DNA of 64,000 nucleotides, from the NCBI GenBank assembly GCA_963555705.1, contig OY743168.1, positions 99,713,925 to 99,777,924 on the forward strand, given 5' to 3'. Position 1 is the first letter of the stretch, and every line of letters starts with the position of its first letter. A program made the translations under genes and the position numbers. Source of the stretch: Ligustrum vulgare (Eukaryota; Streptophyta; Magnoliopsida; Lamiales; Oleaceae). Shown here in pieces: positions 1 to 12,248 of the stretch. The notes below the pieces were generated by a model, which did not search any database, was not told the origin of the DNA, and saw only the letters and a list, made by a program, of their open reading frames with translations.

Positions 1-1524
1 TCCAAGGATTTTAGTTCTCTTTATATAACCAAGAACTCTTCCAATTGCTTTTCAATTCTCAACACTTGGATTGCTAGTAAACCTACTAAGTTTACTTACG
101 GAAAATGCAATGTCCGGTCTTGTGCATTGAACGGCATACATTAGACTCCTAATTGCACTTGCATATTCGAGTTTTCCAATAGCCCTTCCAATATTCTTTA
201 CAAGTTTAATACTTGAATCGAATGGAGTATTTGACTCTTTAATGTTCAAGTGTTTGAACTTTTCAATCACATTCTCAATATAATGTGATTGAGTTAACGC
301 ATACCCCAAATCATTCTTGATCACTTTTATACCCAATATGACATCTACTTAACCAAGATCTTTCATTTTGAATGTTGAAGATATAAATCTCTTTGTTTCT
401 TTTATACCATCCATGTGATTACTTATAATCAACATGCCGTCCACATATAAACACACAAATATATCATGTTTATCACAATTTTTATATATAAACATTTATC
501 TACCATATTATGTGAAAAATCAAAAGACATAATTGCATTATCAAATTTCTCATACTATTTTTAGGAGTTTGTTTTAAACCATATAACGATTTAACAAGTT
601 TACAAACTTTATTTTCATTTCCCGGAAGAATAAAGTCTCCCGGTTGTTTCATGGAAACTTCTTCATCTAATTCTCTATTTAAAAATGCAGTCTTCACATC
701 CATTTGATGCACATATAAATCATATATAGAAGATAATGCAAATAAAATTCTAATGGTAGTAATTCTGGCCATGGGTGCATAAGTGTCAAAATAATCAATT
801 TTTTTTTTTTTTTTTTTTTGTCGAAAACCTTTAGCAACTAATCTTACTTTATAAGTTTGGATAGAGCCATCGGTATTATATTTCCTCCAAAATACCCACT
901 TGCAACCAATGACTTTTGATCCAGTCGGCAATTCAACAATTTTCCAAGTATTGTTAGACTTTATAGAATCTATTTCATCATTGATACCATCTTTCCAAAA
1001 TGTGCTATCTCTAGAAGTCATTGCTTTTTTATAGGTTTTAGGATCACTATCAATTTGAAGAACATATGGAATTGTTCTTACTACAATCTCCTTACTTGCT
1101 TCAACCAAGTATAGAGAATTTCTTTGAGAATCAATCTCATTGTGTCCTAACGCCTTCTATTTACAAGATCTCTTGCTTCTTAGAGGTTCACTAGTCTCAA
1201 TTACATCTTGAGAGGATGTTTCTAGTGATTTAATAGAAGTCGGAAATTCATTTTTAATTTCCATTGAATTTTGAGGAATATTATCAACGTTTAATGAATT
1301 CTCAAAAAATTCAACATCTCATGATTCTATAATTATATTGGATATTAGATCAAGTAGCCTATATGTTTTACTATTTATAGCATATCCAACAAAGACACTT
1401 TTGATCCCTCTTGGTCCTAGTTTTGTCCTACTAGGATTGACGTTTTTATAATAAGACCCCTACACTTTAAAATATCCAATGTCAGGTTTTCTATCTTTCC
1501 AAAATTCATAAGGTGAAACCTTAA
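1..1524 (-). pseudogene. copia integrase C-terminus, reverse transcriptase and RNase H remnant
   Basis: The minus strand encodes copia RT in several frames. Recognisable pieces are a WKDGINDEIDS-like start near 1000, VRLVAKGF near 830, a DVKTAF-type motif near 690, and LVKSLYGLKQ near 580. The catalytic YVDD box near 432-449 reads YVDG, so one catalytic aspartate is lost. A run of T at about 799-818 puts a string of lysines where the family has QKEGIDY. The 52-336 segment matches the post-RT region (TRPDIAFSVSKLSRF). The integrase C-terminal and linker region lies at about 1130-1524. This is a broken gene; the substitution at the active site is independent of the frameshifts. Confidence 0.85.
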
Positions 1525-2389
1525 GCCCCTGTTCTCTTTGCTATTTTGAGGTCGTTTTCTGTTTTTATTTTCGAAAACGGTAAAAACGTGTTCTCTTTAC
1601 CATTTTCGAAAACGCATTTTGAAAAAAAAAAAAAAACTTGTACACAAAACGCAAAACGCTCAAAACCTCGTTTTGGGCGTTTTGTGTGTATTTCGACAAA
1701 AAATATCCAAAACGTGGAAAACGCGTTTTGGGATTTTTTTTTTTTTTTTTTTTTTTTTAAAGAATTATCTTAAATTAGAACTAAGCTTAATATAAAATTT
1801 TTATTTTTTATTTATTTATTACTTTTTTTAGAATTATCCTAACTTGGAATTAAACCTAAATATTTTTTTTTTTTTTTTGAGAATTATCCTAACTTGGAAC
1901 TAAGTTTAAATAAAGTTTTATTGAATTCAATATCAACATTACAAAAAAAATTAAGTGAGAATTCTTGTTATTATATTTCAAAAAATGCATTGATAAATGG
2001 ACTCAGGTGGTTTTGAAAGAATTTGCATTTTCTGAATTTTAATAGAAGTAGAGCTTTTTCAAATCCTGAATATGACCAAGCTGTGTTAATATAGACTCTT
2101 AATGCTCACATTAGTGTGTTGCATGTAACCATGTTTTCAGTGTATTGTGAAAGGAAATTTGAGTTTGAATTAGTAGTATTCTGCAAGCAAATTAATTAAA
2201 AATAGTTTAAGTAGTATTCTGCAAAATTTCAAACAGAACGTGTTTTTCAGCTTTTCATTTTCAAAAACAGTTTTCAGAAATGACAAACCAAACGCGTTTT
2301 CAGCAAATTTGAAAACAAAAATGAAAACAGGAAATACAAAACATTTTCGAAAATGAAAATACAAAATAAAATACAAACAGAACGCCACC
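1525..2389. mobile_element. PIF/Harbinger (Tourist)-like MITE, copy 1
   Basis: This 865-bp AT-rich element starts GCCCCTGTTCTCTTTG and its other end, reverse complemented, starts GGTGGCGTTCTGTTTG. It is flanked by a 3-bp duplication TAA (1522-1524 and 2390-2392), as expected for PIF/Harbinger elements. It sits within the copia integrase; removing it and one TAA restores continuity of the interrupted region. It has no transposase. Subterminal TTTTCGAAAACG-like repeats occur at both ends. A second copy is at 41728-42550 with TSD TTA; copy 1 carries about 40 bp extra near 2180-2219. Confidence 0.8.
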
Positions 2390-3240
2390 TAAGTTTCTTA
2401 GAAGGAATTCTATTAATTATGTGACAAGCGGTAAGTAAGGCCTCTCCCCATAAATTATTAGGCAATTTAGACCTTGTTAGCATAGCATTTACTATCTCAA
2501 TTAAGGTCCTATTTTTCCTTTCCGCTAGGCCATTTTGTTCCGGTATTCTAGGTGCACTACATTGATGTATTATAACATGTTCTTCACAAAAAATATCAAA
2601 CTCTTTAGAAAAATATTCTCCACCTCTATCACTTCTAAGAATTCTAATACTTTTATCCTTTTGATTTTCTACTTCATTTTTATATGCTTTAAACAAATAA
2701 AATGCCTCATTTTTATGTTTCATTAAATAAACATAACAAAATGTAGAGAAATCATCAATGAAAGTAGTGAAATATTTATTGCCACCTCATTCCATTAAGT
2801 TCACATATATCGGTATGTACTAAGTCAAGAATGTTGGATGATCTTTCTACACTTTGAAAATGTTTTTTTAATCATTTTTGACTTAGTACAAATTTCACAT
2901 TTTTCATTCTTTTTAAATTCACAAGAAATCGTGTCATTTCTAATCATTCTATACAAAGTAGAATATCCAATGTGCCCAAGTCTATCATACCATAAATTTA
3001 AAGAACACACAAAGTAAGAAGAATTTATTTTATTGATAGCATTGTCAATAGTACATAATTTGACCATTCCATTAGTAAAATAGCTTTTTCCAACAAAGAT
3101 ACCATTGCAGGACAATACAAGTTTTCCCGACTCAAAAATATATTTTATGCCCGATTTTCCCAACAAATCTCAACTAACGAGGTTCATATTCATATCCGGC
3201 ACATGTAAGACATTTGTGAGTGTCACAACTTTTTCAGATG
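2390..3240 (-). pseudogene. copia GAG-pre-integrase and integrase core remnant
   Basis: On the minus strand, 2825-3166 contains a GAG-pre-integrase domain with the H...H/C...C arrangement (WYDRLGHIGYSTL, then CEICTKSK). The 2393-2723 segment carries the integrase core, with LRSDRGGEY (catalytic Asp) and EQNGLAERKNRT (catalytic Glu). The reading frame breaks between these blocks near 2730-2825. The left end is interrupted by the MITE just after the IPSKKL segment. Confidence 0.85.
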
Positions 3241-3494
3241 TGAATTGAAGATCAAAATTCCCTTTGCCTATGACTTTCGAACAATGTTCATTCACCATTT
3301 GAATTTGTTGACCATCATCAATTTCTGGATAGGTCTTGTAGAGGGATTTGTCATAGCAAACATGAACGGTTTCGCATGTGTCATACCACCATTCTGGAGT
3401 TTTTCCTTTGACAAAATTTACCTCTTATAGTTGCAATGATATCATCTTTCTCAATGGAATTAACCTTGTCACCAAATTTGCTTTGTTTTCTATG

Positions 3495-4301
3495 TCAACA
3501 ATATTTCGCAAAGTGGTCAAATTTTTCACATACAAAGCATTCTCCCTTGAGCTTCTTTTTTAGTTTATTGTTGTTTTCCTTAATAAACTTTCTCTTATTT
3601 ACCTTTGTCACTTTGTTGTTCTCCAAGGCATTGGCTTTAGAAGTGCCAACATGGGAATTTTCAATTCCATCTCTTGCTTTTGACTCTTCCTCAATACGGA
3701 GATGTTTTTGAATTTGCTCCATTGAAAAATCTTCGAAATTGTGAAGAATTTTCTTCATATATCCTCTCCAAGTAGTATGCAATTTTGTAATAACTGCTCT
3801 TACTTGAAATGATTCCGGAAGTTCTATCTTCACTGCTTTAAGTTTATTGACAATCACTTGCAATTCATGCACTTGGGGTAATAAACGAACATTTTCTAAA
3901 AACTTGAAGTCAAAATACCTTGTAATTAGGAATTTTGTTGTACCTTCCTCTTCGGCCTTATATTTGTTTTCAAGTGCATTCCATATCTCTTTTGCAGATT
4001 TTGTATTGGTGTATAAGTCATAGAGACGATCCGATAGTGCATTCAAAATGTGACCACGACATATAATAGGAACTTCTCGCTTCTTTCGATCAATTCTTGC
4101 TTGTTCTGTGTCTTTGTCGGAAGGTTCGGGTAGATCTTCCAAATTAGGATCAAGAATGTAGAAGATTTTTAGCGTCGTTAATAGGAACTTAATCTTGTCT
4201 TGCCATCTTGTGAAGTATGTTCCATCAAAGTGATCCAACCGCACCAAGTCTTGATTCAATAACTTGATTGTAGCCATAGTTGTGTCTCCTTTGATTGCCA
4301 T
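3495..4301 (-). pseudogene. copia gag (UBN2-type) with zinc knuckle
   Basis: The 268-residue open frame starts MAIKGDTTMATIK and shows the plant copia gag pattern: FDGTYFTRWQDKIKFLL near residues 24-40, KEIWNALENKY near residue 105, and a C-terminal CCHC knuckle CFVCEKFDHFAKYC (Cys-X2-Cys-X4-His-X4-Cys). Gag packages the element RNA. The frame stops directly after the knuckle at a TGA where the family has an arginine codon, consistent with a CGA to TGA change. Downstream protease sequence (3240-3494) is poorly conserved. Confidence 0.85.
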
Positions 4302-4692
4302 ATCAAAATTTAGCTTTTAGATTGCTGAGAAAAATTCCTCTTTGTAGTAAAATATCCGCCTTGTTAAAAGTTGACACAAACTTGAAATTGAAGAACCAAG
4401 AAGATAAAAGAAAAGAATGGAAAATAAAGTAGAAACTTGAATCGCGATGAATGTTATCCTAAAAGCTAAATTGCGCCCTCTCCAAAAAGAATGCTAAAAG
4501 GCCTCCAAGCAAATTACTTTAGTGGATTTCAAGTCTCAAACCAAGTATCAAATAGCATAATTGAAAACTTGAAAATAAGGAACAAGAAGAGCAAATTAGA
4601 AAGATGCTAAGTATGAAGGATTGAGAATTTTGGGATGATAATCTCAATGTAATATGTGAGAATCTTGTGTTTAAAACCATGAATTCTATGCC

Positions 4693-4700
4693 TATTTATA
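4693..4700 (-). promoter_or_regulatory. TATA box of LTR-A
   Basis: TATAAATA followed by GG on the minus strand, about 110 bp downstream of the last palindrome. It is the best candidate core promoter for the copia element. Confidence 0.55.
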
Positions 4701-4806
4701 GAATTCTATCACCTCAATTCGTGATTCACGCAATTCTTCATGGAAGAGTGCAACTTGTTGATGAAAAGGTGCATGCAAAATTCTGCCAACGGTCGAATTT
4801 TATAAT

Positions 4807-4917
4807 CATGCGATCGCATGGTTCAAAAGCATGCGATCGCATGACACAACGTTTCTTAAGCAAATTCAAAATTGCATAGCCATGCGATCACATTACATTG
4901 AACAATGCGATCGCATG
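4807..4917 (-). promoter_or_regulatory. palindrome array in LTR-A (4 sites)
   Basis: CATGCGATCGCATG occurs exactly at 4807-4820 and 4830-4843. A near copy is at 4881-4893 and a 12-bp perfect core at 4905-4916. The GATC centres start at 4812, 4835, 4886 and 4909, so the spacings are 23, 51 and 23 bp. The layout matches arrays in other LTRs of the window. Function is unknown; the position in U3 suggests a protein-binding array. Confidence 0.8.
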
Positions 4918-5192
4918 GTTCACAATTTTGCTCGGACTCATTGGTTTGGTCCGGTCCACCCGATCCGGACCAGTTCTTACACTTTTTGGACCGATTCTCA
5001 TCATTTTAATCCGATTTTTTGCACTTTTTCACCTTTATACTTTGATATCTATATTTGAACAACATTTTTTACAACAGGTGGGCCTTGACTGCTTCTTCTT
5101 GTTGACTTCTTAAACAAAGTACACAAGCTTTTCTTGTGTTATATAATTATTATATGACCATCATTTGGGATTGGTCCGAACGGGTGATGAAC

Positions 5193-5195
<3 letters not shown>

Positions 5196-5229
<34 letters not shown>
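5196..5229. repeat. (TA)n microsatellite
   Basis: An uninterrupted alternating T-A tract of about 34 bp. Confidence 0.95.
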
Positions 5230-5236
<7 letters not shown>

Positions 5237-5862
5237 TTAATATATTTCTCAACGTCTTTATTTACCATTTCAATAGAAAATCATTCCAGAAAAGATGAAT
5301 CAGTAAAATAAATAAATATATAATCTCTTATTCCCCCCTATCCAAAATTCGGGAACCACTCAATCGTGTCCTGATACACACAACTACACAAGCATAATTG
5401 AAGCAAAACCTTGCGCGATTATAGGGCCAACAGAATCAATATTTTACCATAAAATTAGGGCCCCAATGGTCTGTGCACTTCAAATACTTTTGATCGACAA
5501 TCCAGTCTTTCTCCCAACTTTTGATGGTTTGTTACATTTTTGACCTTGCAATTGATTGAGAATTTAATCTCCCATCAATTATGGAACGTTGAAATGTCAT
5601 TTTGACGAAAACATTTCTGATTTCATCCATAATAAAAGGATGACATGACTTATATAAAATTAATATTATATGACCGGTCATGATTTGAATTATCAAATTG
5701 TACGTGATGGAAATTGCGATAAAAATCAATGTGAGACAGGCGTTTAATAAAAGATTAGGGATTCGGACAACCACAAATTCGATCATGTCACCTTTTGAAT
5801 TATTTAGTTGCCTTGTCCATCTCAATGGTTGGTTAGATCCATCCCCTTAATTTTGAAAAAGT
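5230..5862. other. non-coding spacer
   Basis: AT-rich sequence between the copia LTR and the LINE 3' end. Short open frames here have no recognisable domain and no repeat boundary was seen. Confidence 0.5.
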
Positions 5863-6067
5863 GGTTTCTTTTTTTTTTTTTATCGAAAATGTAAAAATTA
5901 ATAGATCAAAAATGATTACAAAATCGCCAGGCATTCCTGGGATAGACCGTGGCTAACATGCCAAATCAGCCTACTGCAAGCACGGGCATACCCGGCAAAA
6001 CAAAAGAAGTATCAATTAGTTACAAAATACACCGGGCATACCCGGGCAAATGATGGATAACTACAAC

Positions 6068-9000
6068 TCATTCAGTGGTAGAAGATTCGTAAAGATTCAA
6101 AACATGAGGATACAAATCAAAAATAGCTTTGTATACATGTGTTTTGATTTTACGGACAATGCTATCCTCGCTCGGCTTAAGATCCTCAAACTGCAATCGA
6201 TTGCGAGCAATCCAAATGTGGTAGATAGTGGCCGCCAAAGCAAAATGTTTGGCTCTCGATAACAAACTGGTGCCCCTTGCTTCCTTCTTTAACCACTTGA
6301 CCGCACTTGGTGCCGTGGTCATGGCACGTGAAATTCCAATCCATCTTCTGATTCTGTCCCAAATACCTGCAGTAAACGTGCACTGAAAATAGATATGCTG
6401 CTGTGTTTCCATCGGATGATCACAAAACTCACACTTAAGATCAATATCAAGAAAGGTTAGTTTGTCCTTGGTGTGGATTTTCCCCAAGACAACTAACCAG
6501 AGGTGGAACGCCATTTTGGGCATAATTCCAGTTCTCCAAACTGTTTTCGCCCAAACTTTATCACTACCCTTTTCTCTAAAATAATTATATGCTGCATCAT
6601 TCTGGAATTTATCCCCAACTTTCCAGCTATTAAGTTTGCGGACAGCAGCATCCTTATTACCCTCAAGGTGAATAATAGTGTCTCGAATACCAAGGATTCT
6701 CTTAAAGAGTGCTGAATCGTCCTTTCGGGCTTGAACTTCCCAGATGGAAATGCCCCGTAGGTAAACTTGATGTATCCAACGAATCCACAAAGAGTCTTTC
6801 TCGGCATGAAAATTCCAAAGGACTTTTGCCAATAATGACGCGTTCCAACCTTTAAGATCCTTGAAATCCAACCCCCCCTCAGATTTGGGCGAACAAATAT
6901 TCTTCCAGGCTACCAGCGGCTTACCTCCATTCCACAGGAAATTTCTACAGAGCTTTATAATCTTGTCGAAAACTGTGGAAGGAATAGGGAGGATAGAGAG
7001 CCAAAAGCTTTCAATTCCTTGAACAACGCTCCTAATTAATTCAGCTCTGCCAGCATGAGTAAGAGAATTCTTTGGCCATGCTTTAATAGAATCTGCAACT
7101 TTATCAACGAAAGGAGCATAGTGGGTGACCCGAAGCCTTTCGGCTATAAGAGGAATACCAAGGTACCTAAAAGGCATAGTACCTTTCGGAATACACGTCA
7201 GAGAGAGGATATCAGTCAAAGTATCCTCATCTATTCCTGCTGTGAAAACAGAGGACTTCAAAACATTCATCTTAAGCCCCGAGATATTCCCAAAATCCTG
7301 TAAGCAATCAAGAAGAATCTGAATAGAAGGGGTGTCACCCCTTGCAAGAAGTAGTAGATCATCCGCGAAAGCCAGATGGGTGATCCGAAGGGGACCACAT
7401 TTTGGATGATAATTGAAATCGCTGCCTGCCGTAGCCAGATTCAAAAGACCTTGAAAGATATTCAAGGCAAAGAACAAACAAAAATGGAGAAAGAGGGTCT
7501 CCCTGCCTGATGCCCCGCTCGCCTCTGAAGAAACCATGTAACTGCCCATTCAAACGTATAGAATATGTTGGGGAGGTAACACATTCCATAATCCATCCAA
7601 TAAAAGTGGGGGGGGTAACCTAACCCCGTGAGGACGTCCCTCAAGAAATCCCAGCAAATGGTGTCAAAAGCTTTTTTAAGATCAATTTTGAATATGCATC
7701 TCGGTGAAATTCTCTTTCTATTATACTGCTTGAGAAGCTCTTGCGCTAAATGTATATTTTCTGTCATACTTCTGCCTTCAACAAACGCTGACTGGGCTTT
7801 ATCAACAATGGAACATAATGTGGGAGCAAGCCGAGAAGCTAGAATTTTGGAGATAACCTTATACACCACATTGCAGCAAGAGATCGGTCTGAAATCACTG
7901 ACTGAGGGAGTGTGATTTGATTTTGGCACCAGTGCAATGACCGAATGGTTAAGTTGCTTAAGCAACGAGCCAGACTCAAAAAACTCCATGATTGCTCTGC
8001 AAAAATCATCCCCAATCACGTGCCAAGCCTTCTTGAAGAAGCAAGAAGAAAAACCATCCGGGCCTGGGGACCGATCATCCCCAATATCAAAGACAGCATC
8101 CCTGATTTCCTCTGCAGAAACAGGCCTCAGTACCCCATTCGACTGCTCATCTGAAATGACCGAGCCATGCTGTAGGACTGAGAGGTCCAGTTGCCGGCAG
8201 CACACTTTTGTGCCCAGCAAGTTTCGGTAAAATGAAAGGAACTCAGCCGCAACTTCTTCCTGCGAGCAAGTATTACTTCCATCAGATTTCACAACTGTTG
8301 CAATGTGGTTGCGTTTCATGTTCCGCTTGACAATAGAGTAAAAGAATTTAGTCCCCTTGTCACAATTCTTTAAGTATGCACACTTAGCTTGCTGAAAATA
8401 GAAACTCCTTTCAGATTCACTTAAACTTGCCGCTGCCTTTTTGAGTTCGGCCGTATGAACTTGAAGTTCAATATTAGCAGGGTCATCGTGGAGGCGCAGC
8501 TGGGCTGCCTTCAGGTTCTCTCTGGCCATTTCTGCCCTTGAGGAGATATGGGAGAAGTGCTTCTTATTAAGGCTTCGAAGAGGGCGCTTCAGTTCCTTCA
8601 GCTTCTTACAAAGCCTAAACTGGGCTGTTCCATAGTGCTGGGAAAACCAAGACTGCTGTACAACATTAATAAATTCTTCATGAGATGCCCACATGTTGAA
8701 GAACTTAAACGGTTTATGTTTATTATCATCAGGCTGGAACAAAGTAACTATGCATGGGGAGTGGTCCGAGAGGCATCCCGGATGCAAGAAGTTAGCAAGC
8801 CCAAATAGACCACAGTCTGCCCAAGAGTAGTTAACCATGGCTCTATCAAGTTTAGTCCAGACTCCATTTCTATACCATGTATATTGACATCCAATAGAGT
8901 TTAAATCCGATAGTCCCTAGTTGACACAACATTCCCAAAAGTCATTGAGTTCATATGTGGTGCAGTTCGAGACCCCATTCTGTCTTTCCTCCTCTCGAAG

Positions 9001-9431
9001 AATGCTGTTAAAATCACCCATCAACAACCAAGGGGAGGCGTGAACTTGACTAAATCCATAATGCTATTCCAAAGGGGCCTTCGGCTAACAATTGAATGAA
9101 GTCCATAAGCAAAACTCAAATGAAAAACAAAATTAGAAATTTTGCAAGTGACTCTCAGATGAATAACTTGCTCACTGATGCCCAAGCTCTCCACATCAAC
9201 TTTGGAAGGTTTCCAAAGGACAAGGATTCTCCCAGCCTCGTGAGTATCAAAATTGTGAATGCATTCCCAATCCTGAAATTTATTATTCATGATCCGGGTG
9301 AGTTTCCATTCACAAAGCTTCGTCTCCAAAATACCAAAAATATCGATCGAATTCTTAAGCATCATATTCTTAATCCCATTTTGTTTAAGGGCCATATGGA
9401 AGCCCCTAATATTCCAACAGGCAACCTTCAT
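6068..9431 (-). pseudogene. LINE ORF2 (endonuclease / reverse transcriptase), frameshifted
   Basis: Endonuclease: 9021-9431 starts MKVACWNIRG and includes the ILETK metal-binding motif, typical of exonuclease-endonuclease-phosphatase domains. A frameshift near 9020 and a stop near 8920 follow. RT: 7462-8838 includes RSPGPDGF, FRPISCCNVVYK and KIDLKKAFDT. A frameshift near 7580 moves the [10 protein letters not shown] block into another frame, and a further shift near 7450 leads to the FADDLLLL active site in the 6068-7549 frame. The C-terminal region has a zf-RVT-like CEFCDHPMETQQHIYFQC. At least three frame changes make it non-functional. Confidence 0.85.
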
Positions 9432-10400
9432 GTAAAAGGCTTGCCTAGGGGTGCTTGCCCCTTAACTGTTTTAGAAACCCGCGACTTCTTAGGAGCTGGT
9501 CTTGGCTTTTCTTTCGAGTTAGTGCCCCCCAATATTGGCATTGGTGTTATCCTTCTGGGGCCCCCACTTTGAGCGTCCCCTTCCACTACTTTAGCCTTAC
9601 CCCTTCGCCCCACAACTGTGAAAGGCTGCTCAGGATCTTCTTCAGTAGCCGTTTTCAATTGAGGCTGCGTAACAGGCTCCATTTTTTCCTGGGCAGCGCC
9701 CGACTGCATTGTATTAACGCCTGAAAGGCCTGCAGTCTGACTGTTAGAGGGATCACTGATTATATCACTCACCTCTTGACCCACTGCTCGCATAGTAGGG
9801 ATGCTTGAGTCTGGCCGTTCCTTTGTAGTTGCATCTGTCCTGTTTTCCGGTTTCTGCCCAGCCCTTTTGTCTTTCCCACCTTGCTCAAGTTCTGTTTTAT
9901 TTTTCTCCTTAGTGCTGCCCTTGTTATTAAGTGGCTCCATGAACTTACAACCTTTTGCTGTGTGCCCAAAAACTTTACAATCTGAGCAAAATTTTGGTTC
10001 ATATTCATAGACAATGCTTTGAGCAAAACTTTTCCCATTCGGCAATGTAACCTTGATTTCTCTAGTCAATTCAACTGAAACATCAACTTCAACTAAAACT
10101 CGTGCATAAGAAATCCTCTCCCTAGTAGCTGTGAGTTTATCGGTACAAATAGGAGTGCCCACACGGGATGCTATGCCGCTTAGCACAGTAGAATTCCAAC
10201 ATTCAAGCGGTAATCCATGCAGGTTAATCCAGATTGGCATAATGGAAAATTCATGGTTGTCAAACCTAAATAAATCCGGCATGATTTTAAGCATAAGTTG
10301 TCTACCGAACACAAAATATGGCCCTTCCTCCAAAACCTTCTCCCTATCCGCATGTGAGTTAAATTTGAAAACAAGCCAGCCACTTTTTTGTTTCTTGTTC
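9428..10400 (-). pseudogene. LINE ORF1 (DUF4283 / CCHC RNA-binding protein)
   Basis: The frame is open from about 10398 down to a stop at 9428. The N-terminal part resembles the end of DUF4283 (GWLVFKF...LEEGPYFVFGRQLML), followed by MPIWINLHGLPLECW and a zinc knuckle CSDCKVFGHTAKGC (Cys-X2-Cys-X4-His-X4-Cys). The C-terminal third is a low-complexity, charged, Pro/Gln-rich tail. Plant L1 ORF1 proteins coat the RNA. The start is missing because of 5' truncation. The stop TGA overlaps the ORF2 ATG as ATGA at 9428-9431. Confidence 0.8.
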
Positions 10401-12075
10401 TAAAGGAGTTCATTATCCTTTGCAAGAATAATTGAGCCAATAAATACTTGTGAGTGTACTTTCTCTTCAAAGGACAATAAACATTAGATAAGTATTTTAT
10501 TTTTATTTTTTTATTAGAATGGCGATGGAAATTATTAATAATTTCATTAATTATTTGGTCTATAAGAAATTCAAGCCAATAGCAAGCTATCTTGGCCAGA
10601 CTTTGAACAAAAATGGGTCGGTTCAAGGGTGTAAATGAACGAGATTAGGAAAAAGTACAACTTACAATATATAGTGGTGATGAAATATTAATTTTAATTA
10701 TCTATTTTATAGAATTTATAATTAATGTCCATTTATCAATCACTCAGTTTTATTTCACTTTAGTTTTGAGTAACTTATAATTATAATCGAATATGACGAA
10801 GTAAAATATAGTAGAAGGTGGCCGGAGGTTAAAAGCGACCCCTACATCACAAACCCTAATGACCAACTGCATTGGGGTTAGAACAGTTGTGGGAGGGTCC
10901 CCGAAAATTGTCGTACTATTCCAAAATTGGAGGCTCTGTTCTTGCCTTTGAATAACAAAACTGACACATCTTTCTTTGTTTTACGTGATTATATTTATAT
11001 AATATTGATATTCTTTATCTCCTAAGTCATGTCTATGTGTAACTACGCACGGTGGGTCATAGTGGGTCACTTAACCCACTAACCCTTTTTTTAATTTTAA
11101 ATTAAGAATCGTAAATAAAATTAACATGTTTTGGGTACCAAATAAAGTCAAAATCAAAGTATTTACAATTAGGGGTGGTAAAGGGATCGGACAGTTTGTG
11201 AGTTTGGCTCGATTCGACTCGTTAAAAGCTCGGCTCGTGAAAAAAAAGAACTTGGACTTGGACCGGATAGAAAATTTGGGTGTTGGACAGTTCGAGTTCG
11301 GCTCATGAAGCTCGTGGGTCGGCTCGTGAGCTCCAACTCGTGTCCAGCTCGTACATTTGTGATCATTTTCATGCATTTTTTTTTATATATATTTTTAATG
11401 TTTATAAATTGTAATGATTGGGTTAAAAAATTTATAAACAACAAAAAATGCATAACAATATTATGTTATTATTATAAGTTTTAAGTTTTAAATTCTTAAT
11501 CGAGTCCGGACTTACGAAAATGTTATAATATTACAAGAATGTTACATTTTAAGCAAAAATCGAATGTTACGATATCACATAATATCTCAATGTCCAATTC
11601 AATTTTCTATTTTAACCCTTTCAACTTTTAAGTCCTTCAAAAAAAAAAAAAAAAAAAAAAAGAAGACGTCACAGACTTGGGCCGGCTCGTTAATTTTCTA
11701 CACTGATTTCTTAGGTTCGGCTCGTGGACGGAACCACACTCAAGGTAAATGGGCTGAGCCGGCTCTAGCTTCTCACATAATTGAAGACACGCAAAACTGT
11801 TATCGTAACAAAAATTACATGATGTCAAAATAGGCTTTCAATCTAGAGTTTGAGAATTTTGACGACGACTTGACTTTAAAAACTCGTGGACAATTGTAGG
11901 CTAACCAGGTCCATGAATTGGCTATTTTTTCTTTTTTCTTTTTTTTTTCAACATAATTTATAACATTTTATTATAAAATTTTACATTAGGTATGATTTTC
12001 AATTTTTTTTTTTTTTTTTTTTGTCGTTACACGTGACGTCAAATTTTTTCGGATTGTTACATTAAATTTCACATA
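10401..12075. other. non-coding spacer with one repeat remnant
   Basis: No gene is supported. Apart from the CTCG-rich repeat at 11170-11775 and several homopolymer A or T tracts, nothing recognisable was seen. Confidence 0.5.
11170..11775. repeat. hAT-MITE-like fragment (TAGGGGTGGTAAA end, GGCTCGTG-rich)
   Basis: The left end TAGGGGTGGTAAAGGG and the repeated GGCTCG/CTCGTG words resemble the complete element at 49990-50434 (TAGGGATGTCAACGAGCC). No matching right terminus TTTACCACCCCTA was found, so this copy is probably truncated or diverged, and its right limit is only where the CTCG-rich words stop. Confidence 0.4.
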
Positions 12076-12248
12076 GCCCCTGTTTGTCTGGGACCATGTT
12101 TTGTGAGAATTTTTTGCTAAATTTTCATTTTTGTACAATGTAATGCAGTCAAAGATGGTAGGCGCTAGAGAGCAAAAATGTTATAGCCCCCTGGAAGTCA
12201 AAAAAGCTGTTCCACAAATTGGTAAAAACACGGTTCCAGACAAGGGGC
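12076..12248. mobile_element. 173-bp MITE with GCCCCTGTTTGTC-type ends
   Basis: Left end GCCCCTGTTTGTCTGGGACC; right end reverse-complemented GCCCCTTGTCTGGAACCGTG. The flanking trinucleotide ATA is present on both sides (12073-12075, 12249-12251). Size and termini suggest a small non-autonomous DNA transposon, PIF/Harbinger- or hAT-like; the family is not settled. Confidence 0.55.

Larger units (their letters stand above)
1..5076 (-). mobile_element. Ty1/copia LTR retrotransposon, cut by window start
   Basis: A decayed copia element is read on the minus strand. From right to left it has an LTR, gag with a zinc knuckle, the GAG-pre-integrase domain, integrase, reverse transcriptase and the start of RNase H, which is the copia order (integrase before RT). 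The 3' end lies beyond base 1. It is interrupted by a MITE at 1525-2389. Stops and frameshifts occur throughout, so it cannot encode a working polyprotein. The right LTR is placed at 4452-5076 by TG/CA ends and a TATA box, but no canonical primer-binding site was found next to it, so that boundary is tentative. Confidence 0.85.
4452..5076 (-). repeat. probable 5' LTR of the copia element (LTR-A)
   Basis: In minus orientation the segment begins TGTTGTAAAAAATG and ends GGATAACA, giving TGTT...AACA ends. It carries a TATA box and a four-site palindrome array upstream of it, as expected for U3. It lies about 150 bp upstream of the gag start. The inner boundary is uncertain because the sequence next to it is not a recognisable tRNA-iMet primer-binding site. 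Confidence 0.5.
5863..10400 (-). mobile_element. L1-type LINE retrotransposon, decayed and 5'-truncated
   Basis: On the minus strand the element has ORF1 (DUF4283-like plus zinc knuckle), an endonuclease, a reverse transcriptase with FADD motif and a C-terminal zf-RVT/RNase H-like region. It is followed by a short 3' UTR with GGGCATACCCGG-like repeats and an A-rich tail (T-run at about 5868-5881 on the plus strand). ORF1 begins inside the DUF4283 domain with a stop just upstream, so the copy looks 5'-truncated near 10400, which is usual for LINE insertions. No clear target-site duplication was found. Confidence 0.85.

Noticed and set aside
1546..1773. Plus-strand ORF with VFIFENGKNVF repeats
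   Set aside because: It lies within the MITE and reflects its TTTTCGAAAACG repeats; the same frame recurs in the second copy.
4807..4917. GATC-rich palindromes as bacterial contamination or CRISPR-like repeats
   Set aside because: They lie inside an LTR next to copia gag, are short and symmetric, and have no spacers of uniform unique sequence; other LTRs in the window share the pattern.
11564..11833. Poly-lysine ORF
   Set aside because: Produced by a 20-base A run in non-coding repeat DNA.
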